A stretch of DNA of 64,000 bases from Sneathiella glossodoripedis JCM 23214 (lineage in GTDB: Bacteria > Pseudomonadota > Alphaproteobacteria > Sneathiellales > Sneathiellaceae), in assembly GCF_000616095.1 (NCBI RefSeq), contig NZ_BAMS01000001.1:1116001-1180000 (forward strand). Direction: 5' to 3'. A program made the translations under genes and the position numbers. Below the pieces are notes generated by a model. It was not told where the DNA came from. It ran no database searches and saw only the letters and a list, made by a program, of their open reading frames with translations. The number at the start of each line of letters is the position of its first letter. Positions within the stretch are counted from its first letter, which is position 1. This document shows, piece after piece, positions 17,715-26,915 of this stretch.

Positions 17715-18869
17715 ATGGCACTTGATAACGAGACATTCGGTCAAGTTAAAGACACAGTAACCCGATTTGTCCGCGAACGTCTTATCCCCGCTGAGGATAC
17801 TGTCGAGCAGACTAACGACGTCCCGGAAGACATCATTCAGGATATGCGTGAGCTGGGGCTGTTTGGCCTTTCTATTCCCGAGGAATATGGAGGACTTGGC
17901 CTGAGCATGTTGCAGGAATGTGAAATCATCCATGAGCTTTGCAAAGCGTCCTTGTCTTTCAGGTCTGTAATCGGGACAACCGTTGGCATTGGCAGCCAGG
18001 GTCTGGTTATGACAGGGACGAAAGAACAGAAAGAACAATATCTGCCACGTCTCGCAACAGGCGAAATAAGTTCATCTTTCTGCCTGACTGAGCCCGATGC
18101 GGGCTCAGATGCTGCATCATTGCGCACGACAGCGATCAAAGATGGCGACCACTATGTGCTGAACGGAACAAAGCGTTATATTACCAACGCTTTGCGCGCA
18201 GGCATGCTTACTGTCATGGCCCGCACGGACCCCAACAAAAAAGGTGCCAGCGGTGTTTCAGCTTTTCTTGTCGATCCCTCTATTGAAGGCGTTCATATCT
18301 CCAAAGCTGACGAGAAAATGGGTCAGCGAGGCACAAAGACAAGTGACGTAATCTTTGAAAATGCACGCGTTCCTGCTTCCGCTCTACTGGGCGGTGAAGA
18401 AGGGCAGGGATTTTATACTGCAATGAAGGTTCTGGACCGGGGCCGCTTGCATTTGAGTTCTGTTGCAACGGGTATTTCCGAACGTATTATCGAAGAAGCC
18501 CTGAATTATGCTGCGGAACGTAAGCAGTTTGGAAGTCCCATTGGTGAATTTCAGTTGGTACAGGCCATGCTCGCAGATAGTCAGGCTGAATTATATGCAG
18601 GCACATCCATGACACGTGACGCAGCAACGAAATTTGATGCTGGTGATGAGATTTCGATGCTGGCAGCCTGCTGCAAAATGTTCACAACCGAGGCGGCAGG
18701 TAGAATTGCTGATAGGGCAGTGCAGATTCATGGCGGCGCAGGCTATATGTCTGAATACAAGGTTGAGCGCTTCTATCGAGATGTCCGCCTGTTACGACTG
18801 TATGAAGGCACCACACAGATCCAGCAATTGGTTATTGGCAAGAATATGCTAAAGTCAGTTCAAGGGTAA
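17715..18869 (+). CDS. Acyl-CoA dehydrogenase
   Basis: A 384-aa flavoenzyme of normal family length. Visible motifs: the N-terminal helical domain with LGLFGLSIPEEYGGLG, the FCLTEPDAGSDA signature, KRYITNA, KMGQRGTKTSDVIFENARVP in the middle beta domain, and the C-terminal AVQIHGGAGYMSEYKVERFYRDVR. The expected catalytic glutamate sits in LYEGTTQIQ. It oxidises an acyl-CoA to the 2-enoyl-CoA, passing electrons to ETF. AAGGA precedes the ATG. It heads a three-gene operon with a class II aldolase and a cyclase-family hydrolase, which suggests a specific catabolic pathway; the substrate is not identifiable. Confidence 0.92.
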   Translation: MALDNETFGQVKDTVTRFVRERLIPAEDTVEQTNDVPEDIIQDMRELGLFGLSIPEEYGGLGLSMLQECEIIHELCKASLSFRSVIGTTVGIGSQGLVMTGTKEQKEQYLPRLATGEISSSFCLTEPDAGSDAASLRTTAIKDGDHYVLNGTKRYITNALRAGMLTVMARTDPNKKGASGVSAFLVDPSIEGVHISKADEKMGQRGTKTSDVIFENARVPASALLGGEEGQGFYTAMKVLDRGRLHLSSVATGISERIIEEALNYAAERKQFGSPIGEFQLVQAMLADSQAELYAGTSMTRDAATKFDAGDEISMLAACCKMFTTEAAGRIADRAVQIHGGAGYMSEYKVERFYRDVRLLRLYEGTTQIQQLVIGKNMLKSVQG

Positions 18870-18896
18870 AAGCAAAAATAAATGAAAGGATAGGTT

Positions 18897-19670
18897 ATGG
18901 GTGTAGATTTGATTGCTGACATGGTTCCGAGCCTCAAGGGGAAAGTCTCGGATGAGGAGTGGCAAACCAGAGTTGACTTGGCTGCCTGTTACCAGCTTGT
19001 GGCGCATTACGGAATGTCGGACCTGATCTTCACCCACATTTCCGCACGGATACCGGGGACAGAAGATCAGTTTCTGATCAATCCGTACGGCTTGTTTTTT
19101 GACGAAATTTCCGCATCCAGCCTTGTCAAGGTCGATATCGACGGCAAAGTTCTGGATGAGACAAATTTTAAAATTAATCCGGCAGGCTATACTATTCACA
19201 GTGCAGTACATGGTGCGCGCCATGATGTCGCCTGTGTCTTGCATACGCATACGCGCGCTGGCATGGGTGTTTCCGCACAGAAACAGGGCTTGCTTCCAAT
19301 CAGCCAGCATTCGCTGATGTTTTATAACCGGCTGGCCTACCATGGATATGAGGGAATTGCCCTCAATCTGGATGAGCGTGAGAGACTTGTGCGGGATCTG
19401 GACGACAATATCGCAATGATCCTTCGAAATCATGGGTTGTTGACTGTTGGCAGTACAGTCTCCGAAGCTTTCCGCCGCATTTATTACCTTGAAAAATCCT
19501 GTCAGGCGCAAATTGATGCTCTCGCAGGAGGTGCAGAGATTATTATTCCGCCCAAAGAGGTTTGCGAAACGGCGGTTTCTCAATTTACAGATTTAAGCGA
19601 CAGAAACACGCTTGAATGGGATGGTTTGTTAAGAATTCTGGATCGCAAGGGCAGCAATTTCCGTCATTAA
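18897..19670 (+). CDS. Class II aldolase/adducin family protein
   Basis: A 257-aa protein. The N-terminal segment LAACYQLVAHYGMSDLIFTH begins the aldolase fold, HISARIPG is followed by the phosphate-loop region, and metal-binding histidines lie in VLHTHTRAGMGVS; RNHGLLTVGSTVSEAF supplies the C-terminal histidine. The family includes fuculose-phosphate aldolases and decarboxylase- or hydratase-like enzymes; members beside acyl-CoA dehydrogenases are usually uncharacterised. The start ATG is preceded by AAAGGA and lies 27 bp after the dehydrogenase. Reaction unknown. Confidence 0.88.
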   Translation: MGVDLIADMVPSLKGKVSDEEWQTRVDLAACYQLVAHYGMSDLIFTHISARIPGTEDQFLINPYGLFFDEISASSLVKVDIDGKVLDETNFKINPAGYTIHSAVHGARHDVACVLHTHTRAGMGVSAQKQGLLPISQHSLMFYNRLAYHGYEGIALNLDERERLVRDLDDNIAMILRNHGLLTVGSTVSEAFRRIYYLEKSCQAQIDALAGGAEIIIPPKEVCETAVSQFTDLSDRNTLEWDGLLRILDRKGSNFRH

Positions 19671-19717
19671 CACCACCTTCTGATCTCGCACAATTAAAAA
19701 TAATAAAAGGAGTGAGT

Positions 19718-20728
19718 ATGAAGCGTTGGAAAAATCGCCCTGAAGGGTCAAATTGGGGGGAATTTGGAGAGGACGACCAAATTGGTCGTCTGAACCTCAT
19801 TACGCCTGAGAAAATAAAAGTAGCGGCTCAGGAAATTCAGTCAGGGGAGCGGTTTTGCCTGAGCCTCCCGCTCGATCTGCCTGGGGGCAACCTTTTGAAT
19901 GCAGGTCGCCATCCACCAAAGTTGCAACCGACACTGCGCGGTGAACTCCCTAACAGTAATTATCGGTTATCCGCTGATTTCGAGCAGTTCAGGGATGTAA
20001 TTAGTGATGATGCCGTTTTCCTTCATTTACAGTACTCTTCACAATGGGACGGGCTTTCTCATGTCGGGCATGAGTTTGATGCTGATGGGGACGGGGTTGC
20101 TGAGGCGGTCTATTATAATGGGTATCGAGCTGATCAACATATCGGAACTTCGGCCCATAACGGTGAAATGAAAGCATCTGCGCTTGGCATTGAAAAAATG
20201 GCCGAGGCAGGTGTGCAGGGCCGTGGTGTTCTGGTTGATTTGGAAGGGGAATTTGGCAGGGATGCCGTCTCCGTGGGCTATGATGATTTAATGCGCACGC
20301 TTGATGCGCAGAAAATATCAGTCGAAGAAGGGGATATGCTCTGCCTGCATACGGGATTTGCCCAGATGTTGGTGGAAATGAATGGCCAGCCGGATAAAGA
20401 CAGGCTGCATAATTCCTGTGCCACGTTAAATGGCCGGGACGAGAAGTTGCTGAACTGGATCACAGATACAGGACTGTCCGTAATCATTGCCGATAATTAT
20501 GCGGTGGAAACATATCCTGCAAAGACCGGAGGGGACTGTTGCGCGGCTTTGCCATTGCATGAACACTGCCTGTTCAAATTGGGAATACATTTGGGTGAGC
20601 TCTGGCATCTGACGCCTTTGCGAAACTGGTTGAAAGAACATGACAGATATCGGTTCTTTTTAACTGCACCGCCTCTTCGCCTTCCGGGCGCAGTAGGATC
20701 TCCTGCCAATCCGGTTGCGACTGTGTAA
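19718..20728 (+). CDS. Cyclase family (kynurenine formamidase-like) hydrolase
   Basis: A 336-aa protein beginning MKRWKNRPEGSNWGEFGEDD, with DDQIGRLNLITPEK typical of the larger cyclase-family members (Pfam Cyclase). The metal-binding region is represented by QWDGLSHVGHEFD and by HIGTSAHNGEM, variants of the HxGTHxD motif. RGVLVDLEG and EGDMLCLHTGF are also conserved in this family. Relatives hydrolyse cyclic or N-formyl substrates. I used the ATG at 19718, with AAAGGAG upstream; a longer open frame to 19616 overlaps the aldolase gene. Third gene of the dehydrogenase operon; substrate unknown. Confidence 0.85.
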   Translation: MKRWKNRPEGSNWGEFGEDDQIGRLNLITPEKIKVAAQEIQSGERFCLSLPLDLPGGNLLNAGRHPPKLQPTLRGELPNSNYRLSADFEQFRDVISDDAVFLHLQYSSQWDGLSHVGHEFDADGDGVAEAVYYNGYRADQHIGTSAHNGEMKASALGIEKMAEAGVQGRGVLVDLEGEFGRDAVSVGYDDLMRTLDAQKISVEEGDMLCLHTGFAQMLVEMNGQPDKDRLHNSCATLNGRDEKLLNWITDTGLSVIIADNYAVETYPAKTGGDCCAALPLHEHCLFKLGIHLGELWHLTPLRNWLKEHDRYRFFLTAPPLRLPGAVGSPANPVATV

Positions 20729-20844
20729 CTCAAGACTTGCATGTCACGCCTCATTCGCTATCTAGTGGATATGGCTTGTCTTCGACTGGTATATTTGATA
20801 GCAGACAGGTTTGGTATCCTTGTGCCTATTGGAGTTAATGCGTA

Positions 20845-21735
20845 ATGTTTATTCAGACTTTGCCATCTGCGGACGAAAACAAGATGCAATTTATGCCCGG
20901 CCGTCAGGTCATTCAAAAGGGTGTTGTTGCTTTTGACGATCCGGATGAGGGGCGGGAAAAGTCCCCGTTGGCGGCCCGGTTGTTCGATATTCCGGGTGTA
21001 AAGTCTGTTGAATTTGCACAAGACAGCATAACCATCACGAAAGCGGGACCCGAAGAAAAGGGGCCGCTTTGGATACAGCTAAAGCCTATGGTTCTTGCGG
21101 CTATCATGGATCATTATATGACAGGGATGCCGGTTTTGAATGCCACTTCGCAGTCACAGACCGCTGATGCTGGTTATTCGGAAGAAGATCTGAAGATTGT
21201 CAACTCCATCAAGGAGCTGGTGAGTGAGCGTATTCGCCCGCAACTTCTGGATGATGGAGGTGACATTGCCTTCAAATCCTATGATCCGAGTGAAGCAACT
21301 GTAACGCTTGAAATGGATAGCAGCGGATTATCCACACCGGCATTTGGAACGCAGATCAAAATCGAAAATACCTTGAAGCATTATGTGCCTGAAATCACGC
21401 GCGTGCGATTTGATCGGATGGTACAGCAAGATGATGCGGTAGAGGCGGAGCGTCCGGGCCTTCAGACGGAAGAGGCGCAAACGATCCGGACGTTACTCGA
21501 AACACGGATAAATCCTGCAATTGCTGCCCATGGCGGATATATTACTCTTATCGATATCCAGCAGGAGACCGCCTATGTTGAAATGGCGGGCGGATGTCAG
21601 GGCTGCGGAATGGCCGATGCAACGCTCAAGCAGGGTGTAGAGGTAGAAATCAAACGTGCGGTGCCAGCCATTGAACGGGTGTTGGATGTAACGGATCATG
21701 CCGGCGGAACCAACCCGTATTATGTGGGATATTAA
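20845..21735 (+). CDS. NifU-family Fe-S scaffold/carrier with tandem NifU domains
   Basis: A 296-aa protein. Residues 1-90 are the Nfu N-terminal domain (MFIQTLPSADENKMQFMPGR, SPLAARLFDIPGV, KPMVLAAIMDHYMTG). Residues about 110-185 form a NifU-like domain (ELVSERIRPQLLDDGGDIAF) that lacks the CxxC motif. Residues about 205-285 form a second one (INPAIAAHGGYITLIDI) with CQGCGMADATLKQGVE, the cluster-binding CxxC. Canonical Nfu has one such domain. It is expected to carry Fe-S clusters to apoproteins; the middle domain probably serves structure or protein contact. Monocistronic between an unrelated operon and a convergent small gene. Confidence 0.88.
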   Translation: MFIQTLPSADENKMQFMPGRQVIQKGVVAFDDPDEGREKSPLAARLFDIPGVKSVEFAQDSITITKAGPEEKGPLWIQLKPMVLAAIMDHYMTGMPVLNATSQSQTADAGYSEEDLKIVNSIKELVSERIRPQLLDDGGDIAFKSYDPSEATVTLEMDSSGLSTPAFGTQIKIENTLKHYVPEITRVRFDRMVQQDDAVEAERPGLQTEEAQTIRTLLETRINPAIAAHGGYITLIDIQQETAYVEMAGGCQGCGMADATLKQGVEVEIKRAVPAIERVLDVTDHAGGTNPYYVGY

Positions 21736-21740
21736 CGGAC

Positions 21741-21959
21741 TTATTCTCCGTCCATTAATTCTATTGCCTTGATCACAAATCCGTGCCCCGCGCGCCATTT
21801 TCTGTTGGCTTTGCTCCAGGCCTCTTCAATGGTGCTGGCTTCAATCTCAAAATAATGCGTGTTAGCCCAGTCATCTGAAAGGTCTTTATGGTGCTCACCA
21901 TTTTTGATGAGGTTCAAAACATCTTCGTTATAAACGGCGGCTTCAAACAATTTATTCAT
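21741..21959 (-). CDS. Small protein of unknown function
   Basis: A 72-aa acidic, Trp-containing protein (MNKLFEAAVYNEDVLNLIKN). I do not recognise the family. The second half, FEIEASTIEEAWSKANRKW, has the look of a small alpha/beta domain related to those where EA..A...W packs against a strand. It converges on the NifU gene, six bases apart. No signal peptide or membrane segment. Confidence 0.6.
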   Translation of the reverse strand: MNKLFEAAVYNEDVLNLIKNGEHHKDLSDDWANTHYFEIEASTIEEAWSKANRKWRAGHGFVIKAIELMDGE

Positions 21960-22165
21960 ATGACTACTACTTCTGTTGTTCTTTGCCGGAGTGTAATCCC
22001 CGAACAGTTAATAGAAACTTATCACTATAGTTAATTTTCAGCATTCGATATTCAGAGATCACAGGCAGGTTTGCTGCTCGCGAAGTCGTCATTTACGTTT
22101 CGGGAAATTCACTGATAGAGTGGGTATCAGTTTGGGCCTTCCGCCGTTGGAGTAAAGTTCGAAAA

Positions 22166-22774
22166 ATGTTTGATGCTGTTTTAAGGCATATTGTAGACCC
22201 ACCGCTGAACAAAATGGGAAGCCTGGTCGCAAAGACAGGTGTTTCCGCCAATATGGTGACCGTTGTCGGTTTCGTAATCGGCATGCTTGCTATTCCGTTC
22301 ATTGCAGCAGAATACTATGCGGCGGCCTTAATTCTGATTTTGCTAAATCGGCTTTTTGATGGCTTGGATGGGGCGGTTGCCCGTCAGTCACTCTTGTCTG
22401 ATTTCGGTGGTTATCTGGACATCATCTGTGATTTTATCTTTTATTCGGGAATTGTATTTGCGTTTGCGCTCGCAAGGCCGGAAAACGCGGTGGTCGCCGC
22501 GTTTTTGATTTTCAGCTTTATGGGCACTGCCGCCACGTTTCTTGCCTATGCAATAATGGCGGAAAAATACCAAATTACAACGGATATACGAGGCATAAAG
22601 TCCCTCTATTACCTCGGCGGCCTCGCTGAAGGGGGAGAGACCATTCTTGCATTTGTGCTTTTCTGTTTGCTGCCGGATTACTTTGTGGAAATTGCGATTG
22701 TGTTCGGCTTGATGTGCTGGATTACAACCGCAACCCGAATTTACGCTGCCTATGTAACTTTTGCTAAAAAATGA
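22166..22774 (+). CDS. CDP-alcohol phosphatidyltransferase family membrane protein
   Basis: A 202-aa integral membrane protein with about five hydrophobic segments. The catalytic motif DG..AR...G...D...D is complete: FDGLDGAVARQ followed by DFGGYLDIICDF at residues about 68-95. Family enzymes transfer a phospho-alcohol from a CDP-activated lipid, for example in phosphatidylglycerol or phosphatidylinositol synthesis. The length and the N-terminal LNKMGSLVAKTGVSANMVTV resemble the PgsA-like group, but the acceptor cannot be assigned. About 200 bp upstream hold no recognised element. Confidence 0.85.
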   Translation: MFDAVLRHIVDPPLNKMGSLVAKTGVSANMVTVVGFVIGMLAIPFIAAEYYAAALILILLNRLFDGLDGAVARQSLLSDFGGYLDIICDFIFYSGIVFAFALARPENAVVAAFLIFSFMGTAATFLAYAIMAEKYQITTDIRGIKSLYYLGGLAEGGETILAFVLFCLLPDYFVEIAIVFGLMCWITTATRIYAAYVTFAKK

Positions 22775-22789
22775 GCTTTCATTTAGCTC
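22765..22789 (-). terminator. Intrinsic terminator of the leftward 162-aa gene
   Basis: Read on the minus strand, GAGCT and AGCTC pair around AAATGAA and are followed by ATTTTTTAG. The stem overlaps the end of the gene whose stop is at 22779 and the end of the convergent phosphatidyltransferase gene. Confidence 0.5.
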
Positions 22790-23267
22790 GGCTTGCCCAG
22801 CTTTGCAGGTCTGCTTCCAGCACTTTTAATGCATCTTTGCTCAGGCTTTCTAACCATAACCGAAAACCGCGTTTTAAATCTTCCGCTTTTAAATCTTCGT
22901 CAAAAGCACTGAAGAGCAATTCTTTGAACTCTTCGATGCTCTCGCATTCAAACTCATTGTTTTTGGGATCGAAATTTTTAAGTTTTTCAAGGGCTTCAGG
23001 TAAGCTGTTTGCAGCGTAATAGGGGATTTCTTCTTCAAGCATGAAGCCTCCCCATTCCAGCCACCACGCTTCGCTATCAGTTTCCCCCAGATCCCACGCG
23101 TAGGAGACTTCTGCTTCAATTTCCTTTGCAGCATCTCGCGCAGCAGCTTCCAGATCACGGGCATTGCTGGTAACGCTCAAGCGGATCGGGGCAACCTTGA
23201 AGTATCCAACCTCGCCTTCATCCCATGCCGTAATAAATTTTTCCAGTTCACTTATTTTACTCATCAT
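22779..23267 (-). CDS. Acidic protein of unknown function
   Basis: A 162-aa (or 161-aa, if the second ATG is used, better spaced from AGGA) cytoplasmic protein rich in Glu and Trp, beginning SKISELEKFITAWDEGEVG. No known domain is recognised. It ends in ALKVLEADLQSWASRAK and has no signal or membrane segment. The body appears helical, with EAAARDAAKEIEAE and LPEALEKLKNF stretches. It is downstream of the S4-domain gene on the same strand and may be cotranscribed. Confidence 0.6.
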   Translation of the reverse strand: MMSKISELEKFITAWDEGEVGYFKVAPIRLSVTSNARDLEAAARDAAKEIEAEVSYAWDLGETDSEAWWLEWGGFMLEEEIPYYAANSLPEALEKLKNFDPKNNEFECESIEEFKELLFSAFDEDLKAEDLKRGFRLWLESLSKDALKVLEADLQSWASRAK

Positions 23268-23297
23268 ACAGTCCTGTATCGTGCATCCATCGTGCGA

Positions 23298-23708
23298 TTA
23301 AAGATCGTCACTTTGGCGTAATTTATCAAGTGCTCTGCGATCCGCTTTCGTCGGTCGCCCTGCACCGGGAGTTCTCTCAAATACTTTTGATTTGGTTGAG
23401 TGCTTTTTCGTGTCCTGCGTCTCCGACTTTGGTGCCAGATCTTCGTACAACGCCTGCGCTTCAGGGGCAGGTCCACGACGCTTGCCAATATTCTTTATAC
23501 GAACAACTCGAATGTCTTTTGCTTGCTGAAAGGTGAGGACATCACCTGCTTTGACAGTGGCACTCGCTTTTGTGATGAGGACGCTGTTTAATCTGACTTT
23601 GCGTCCTTGAACCATTTTTGCGGCAATACTGCGGCTTTTAAAAAAGCGCGCGAACCACAACCAGCGATCAACGCGAATTGTGGCTCCAGTATCAATGGTG
23701 TTGTCCAT
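23298..23708 (-). CDS. S4-domain RNA-binding protein (Hsp15-like)
   Basis: A 136-aa basic protein. Residues 8-70 form the S4 domain: IRVDRWLWFARFFKSRSIAA then VRLNSVLITKASATVKAGDV. The C-terminal half is Lys/Arg/Pro-rich. Hsp15 (HslR) binds free 50S subunits carrying a nascent chain; the same function is likely but not certain here. The start ATG lies 3 bp beyond the helicase stop on the minus strand, so the two genes are translationally adjacent, an arrangement common in alphaproteobacteria. Confidence 0.85.
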   Translation of the reverse strand: MDNTIDTGATIRVDRWLWFARFFKSRSIAAKMVQGRKVRLNSVLITKASATVKAGDVLTFQQAKDIRVVRIKNIGKRRGPAPEAQALYEDLAPKSETQDTKKHSTKSKVFERTPGAGRPTKADRRALDKLRQSDDL

Positions 23709-23711
23709 CAG

Positions 23712-26583
23712 CTACTTCGTTTTAAGGTTTTTCAAAACAGCAAAGGGCGAGTTGGGATCAAATGCAGGTTCTTTTTTGGGCTTGGCCGCTCGGCCGGATT
23801 TGCCCTCTGAATTCTTGTTATTGGCTTTTGCACCCTTATGTTTTCCAGCGCTGTTTTTTGGTCCTGCTTTTCGCTTTTTGAAGGAGGCCTTTTGATAGGT
23901 TACCTCATCGCCTTCACCTTTTGCGATATAGCCAAGTTGGTCAAGGATAAGCGCGAACTGTTCTTTAGTGGTACCCACCAGCGACAGCATCTCATGTGTC
24001 GGTTTGAAGGGTAGGTTTCTGGGAAGATCTTTCTTGCTTTTGGCATCCGCGGTTTTATCGCTCGCGGCCGTATCTTTGGATGCAGTGTCTGCTTCCTGCA
24101 CTTCGCTTGCTTCTGCCGCTGTATCTGCAGGCGTATTTTCGCTAGCTTGCGGGGCTTCAGCTTCCGTTGCTTCTTCCGCTTCTTTTGGCGTTGGGGCCGG
24201 CATTTCAGACGGACTTGCGGATGTTTCTTCTTTGTCTGTCAAATTATCCGAAGCAGGTGCCGTTTGTTGGGTTTCATCCGCATTGTTTTCAGCTGTCGCA
24301 TTGTTTTCCGCTGCCGCTGGATCGGTTTGTTTAACCGTTTCGGTTTCCAGCAAACCTCGTGATGCCCGTCGCAGCAAACCTGCCAAACGGTCGAGCATGT
24401 CCAGACGAACAGCCAGATTTTTAAACAATGCATAACCTGCGGTCAGGTAATATTCACGAGGCAGGCGCTCTGTAACTTCATAGGAAACCCGGCCCGGTGG
24501 CGGCGGGGCTGGTATCGTGTCACGCTCTTCATGAATTGCCCATAACAGGCAACGAAGCTGAGTTGGATCCGGCTTCAACAGAAGTGGCATAAAGACATGT
24601 TCGTAGCCAACTCTGAGCCCGCCAAATTTCAAGCGGCCAAAATCCTTCTTGTCCAAGGAACGAATCTGGTCGTTCAGTTTATAACGAGGCATTGCGCCCA
24701 GCGCTTCACTGACTGATACGCAATCCCGCGGGTGACACCTGTCAGGGGCAGGTCCGCCAGTTTGACCAAGGGGGCAAGACGCGTGGCGATTTCGTGACTG
24801 ACCCAGTCGTTCAATCTTTTAGCTGCTGCCTCCATTGGCGCGCCATTAAGTTGTTCACTGGCTAGAAGGTTCACTTTGGGTTTAAGCACAGAATCGCCTT
24901 TTGATAGGCGGCCCACAGTCATCTCATTCCACAGGATTTCACCTGTTTCACTTAACGAGAAAGCGTCATCAGAAGATTGGGCCAGTTGTTGTGCACGTGA
25001 AGTGATTTCTTTCACAACGGCCTTGTTACCGATACTTTTAAGCGTACGTGCGTCATTACTGCCTGTAGAGAGGTCAGATGTAAAACGCAGACCTTTCAAT
25101 GTGCCAATGAAATGCCCTTCGACCAGCACATCACCATTTTCGTTAATTTCAGCTTCCAATTGACTTCTGTCTTTCAGTTTTCGCACCAGCACAGCGGTGC
25201 GTCTATCCACAAATCTTTGCGTCAGACGCTCATGCAGGGCATCTGACAGGTTATCTTCTATTCTACGCGCGACCTCTTGCCAATGCTTATAATCGCTGAC
25301 CCAGTCTTGCACATGGGAAATATAAGTCCAAGTGCGTGTATGGGCAATGCGTGTTGCAAGTGTGTCAATATCTCCGTCGGTTCGCTTCAGTTTTTCCAGA
25401 TGACCCGCAATCCAGTCAGTTGGCAGCTTGCCCGAAGGGTTTTGCAAATTAATAAATATTTGTTTCAGTAATCTGACATGAACATCATGCATCGTTTTGC
25501 GAAAATCTGGAACCTGACATACCTGCCATAACTGACGAACACCGGCGCTACCTTGCGAATGTTTTTTTATATCGGGATCTTTGGCAAGGGTTAGGAGGGA
25601 CTTATGATCGCTGGCTTCACGGGGTGATATCAAGCCCTTGGTTGGAGATGCTTTCTCCAGGCTCCGTAATAAATCACGAACTGTATGAAAATCCAGCGAT
25701 CTGTTTCGCCAACGGATATGCTTCAGCGAGTCAAATGTGTGACTTTCGATGCGCTCAATCAGTTCTTCATCAAGGGGCTGGACGTTTGCGGTCACACCAA
25801 AACTGCCAGAATTCATGTGCCGTCCCGCCCGGCCTGCGATCTGTGCCATCTCAGTGGCATCGAGCTGCGTGTCATCGCGCCATCAAATTTATAGGTACTG
25901 GCAAATGCAACATGGTCGATATCCATGTTGAGGCCCATACCTATCGCGTCTGTCGCAACTAAATAGTCCACATCGCCTGATTGATACAATTCAACCTGAG
26001 CATTTCTGGTGCGCGGAGAAAGACTTCCCATAACGACAGCCGCCCCGCCCCTTTGGCGCCTCACCAACTCTGCCAGTGCATACACGTCATTGGTTGAGAA
26101 GGTCACGATTGCACTGCGCGACGGCAAGCGTGATATTTTTTTGGACCCTTTGTAGGTTAGCTCGGAGAATCGCTCTCGTTGCATGAATTTGGCGCGTGGG
26201 ACCAGCTTCTGTATCCAGCCACGTATAATATTGGATCCCATGAACATGGTTTCGCGCGTGCCACGGGCGTGAAGCAGGCGGTCCGTGAATATATGCCCAC
26301 GTTCCGGATCGGCCGCCAGTTGTATCTCATCAACTGCGAGAAATTCGAAACTGCGATTAACGGGCATGGCTTCAACGGTGCAAACGAAATAGGATGCCCG
26401 TTGCGGAGTGATCTTTTCTTCGCCTGTTACCAAGGCGACATTTGCAGCTCCCTTGATTGCGACAATCTTGTCATAAACCTCTCGTGCCAATAGGCGCAGT
26501 GGCAACCCGATGACACCGTCACTGTGGGCCATCATACGTTCCACCGCTAGATGCGTCTTGCCCGTATTTGTGGGGCCAAGCAC
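23712..26583 (-). CDS. SUV3/MgpS-like DEAD-box helicase (two frame breaks)
   Basis: Three open segments make one protein of about 957 aa or more. Motif I is LGPTNTGKTHLAVERM, motif II VDEIQLAADPERG, and the C-terminal helicase domain has ATDAIGMGLNMDI and QIAGRAGRHMNSG. A long C-terminal region follows, with LTGVTRGIAYQ leading into MPRYKLNDQIR and ending in an acidic Ala/Glu/Thr linker and a Lys-rich tail. Frame breaks near 25867 and 24712 are each repaired by one base. The first codon given is a GTG directly before LGPTNTGK; relatives extend some residues further, and a GTG about 48 bases upstream would join if another C is restored in a C run, so the true start is uncertain. Probably an RNA helicase in the cytoplasm. 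Confidence 0.82.
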
Positions 26584-26795
26584 AGCTGTTACGGGGCTGA
26601 AGTCGCTATGTGGAGTTTTCTGTGAAATGGTGACGTCACACTTGATTGTTACTGGGAATACTCTTGGAAGTTCACTCCAGACTGTGTGATAGCAATTTTT
26701 TACCCATCCGCAAAGCTGTGCGCTCTGAAAAAGGTAAATAAAATTGATTTCCCTTCTTAACCAAACGATTGTTAGCTTTATAAAGGTTTTTGGCG

Positions 26796-26801
26796 TATAA
26801 T
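26796..26801 (+). promoter_or_regulatory. Candidate -10 element for methylmalonyl-CoA mutase
   Basis: TATAAT about 115 bp before the mutase ATG in the 332-bp divergent gap with the helicase. The -35 region is weak. I looked for a B12 riboswitch in this leader and did not recognise one. Nothing else is visible in 26584-26915. Confidence 0.35.
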
Positions 26802-26915
26802 CTGCTCAAATAATTGACAGCAGGGCGCTTTACATCGTGTGTCTTCGGCTACCAAGAAATTGACAAGCCGGTGTGCTGCAGTGCAGTATTGCGCCAAAAA
26901 CGAGGAAGTTGAGAT

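Noticed and set aside
23712-24692. A separate protein starting MPRYKLNDQIRSL
   Set aside because: It is the C-terminal part of the helicase; one G restores the join through VSEALGA.
26584-26915. A cobalamin riboswitch ahead of methylmalonyl-CoA mutase
   Set aside because: I find no B12-box-like conserved core in this leader.
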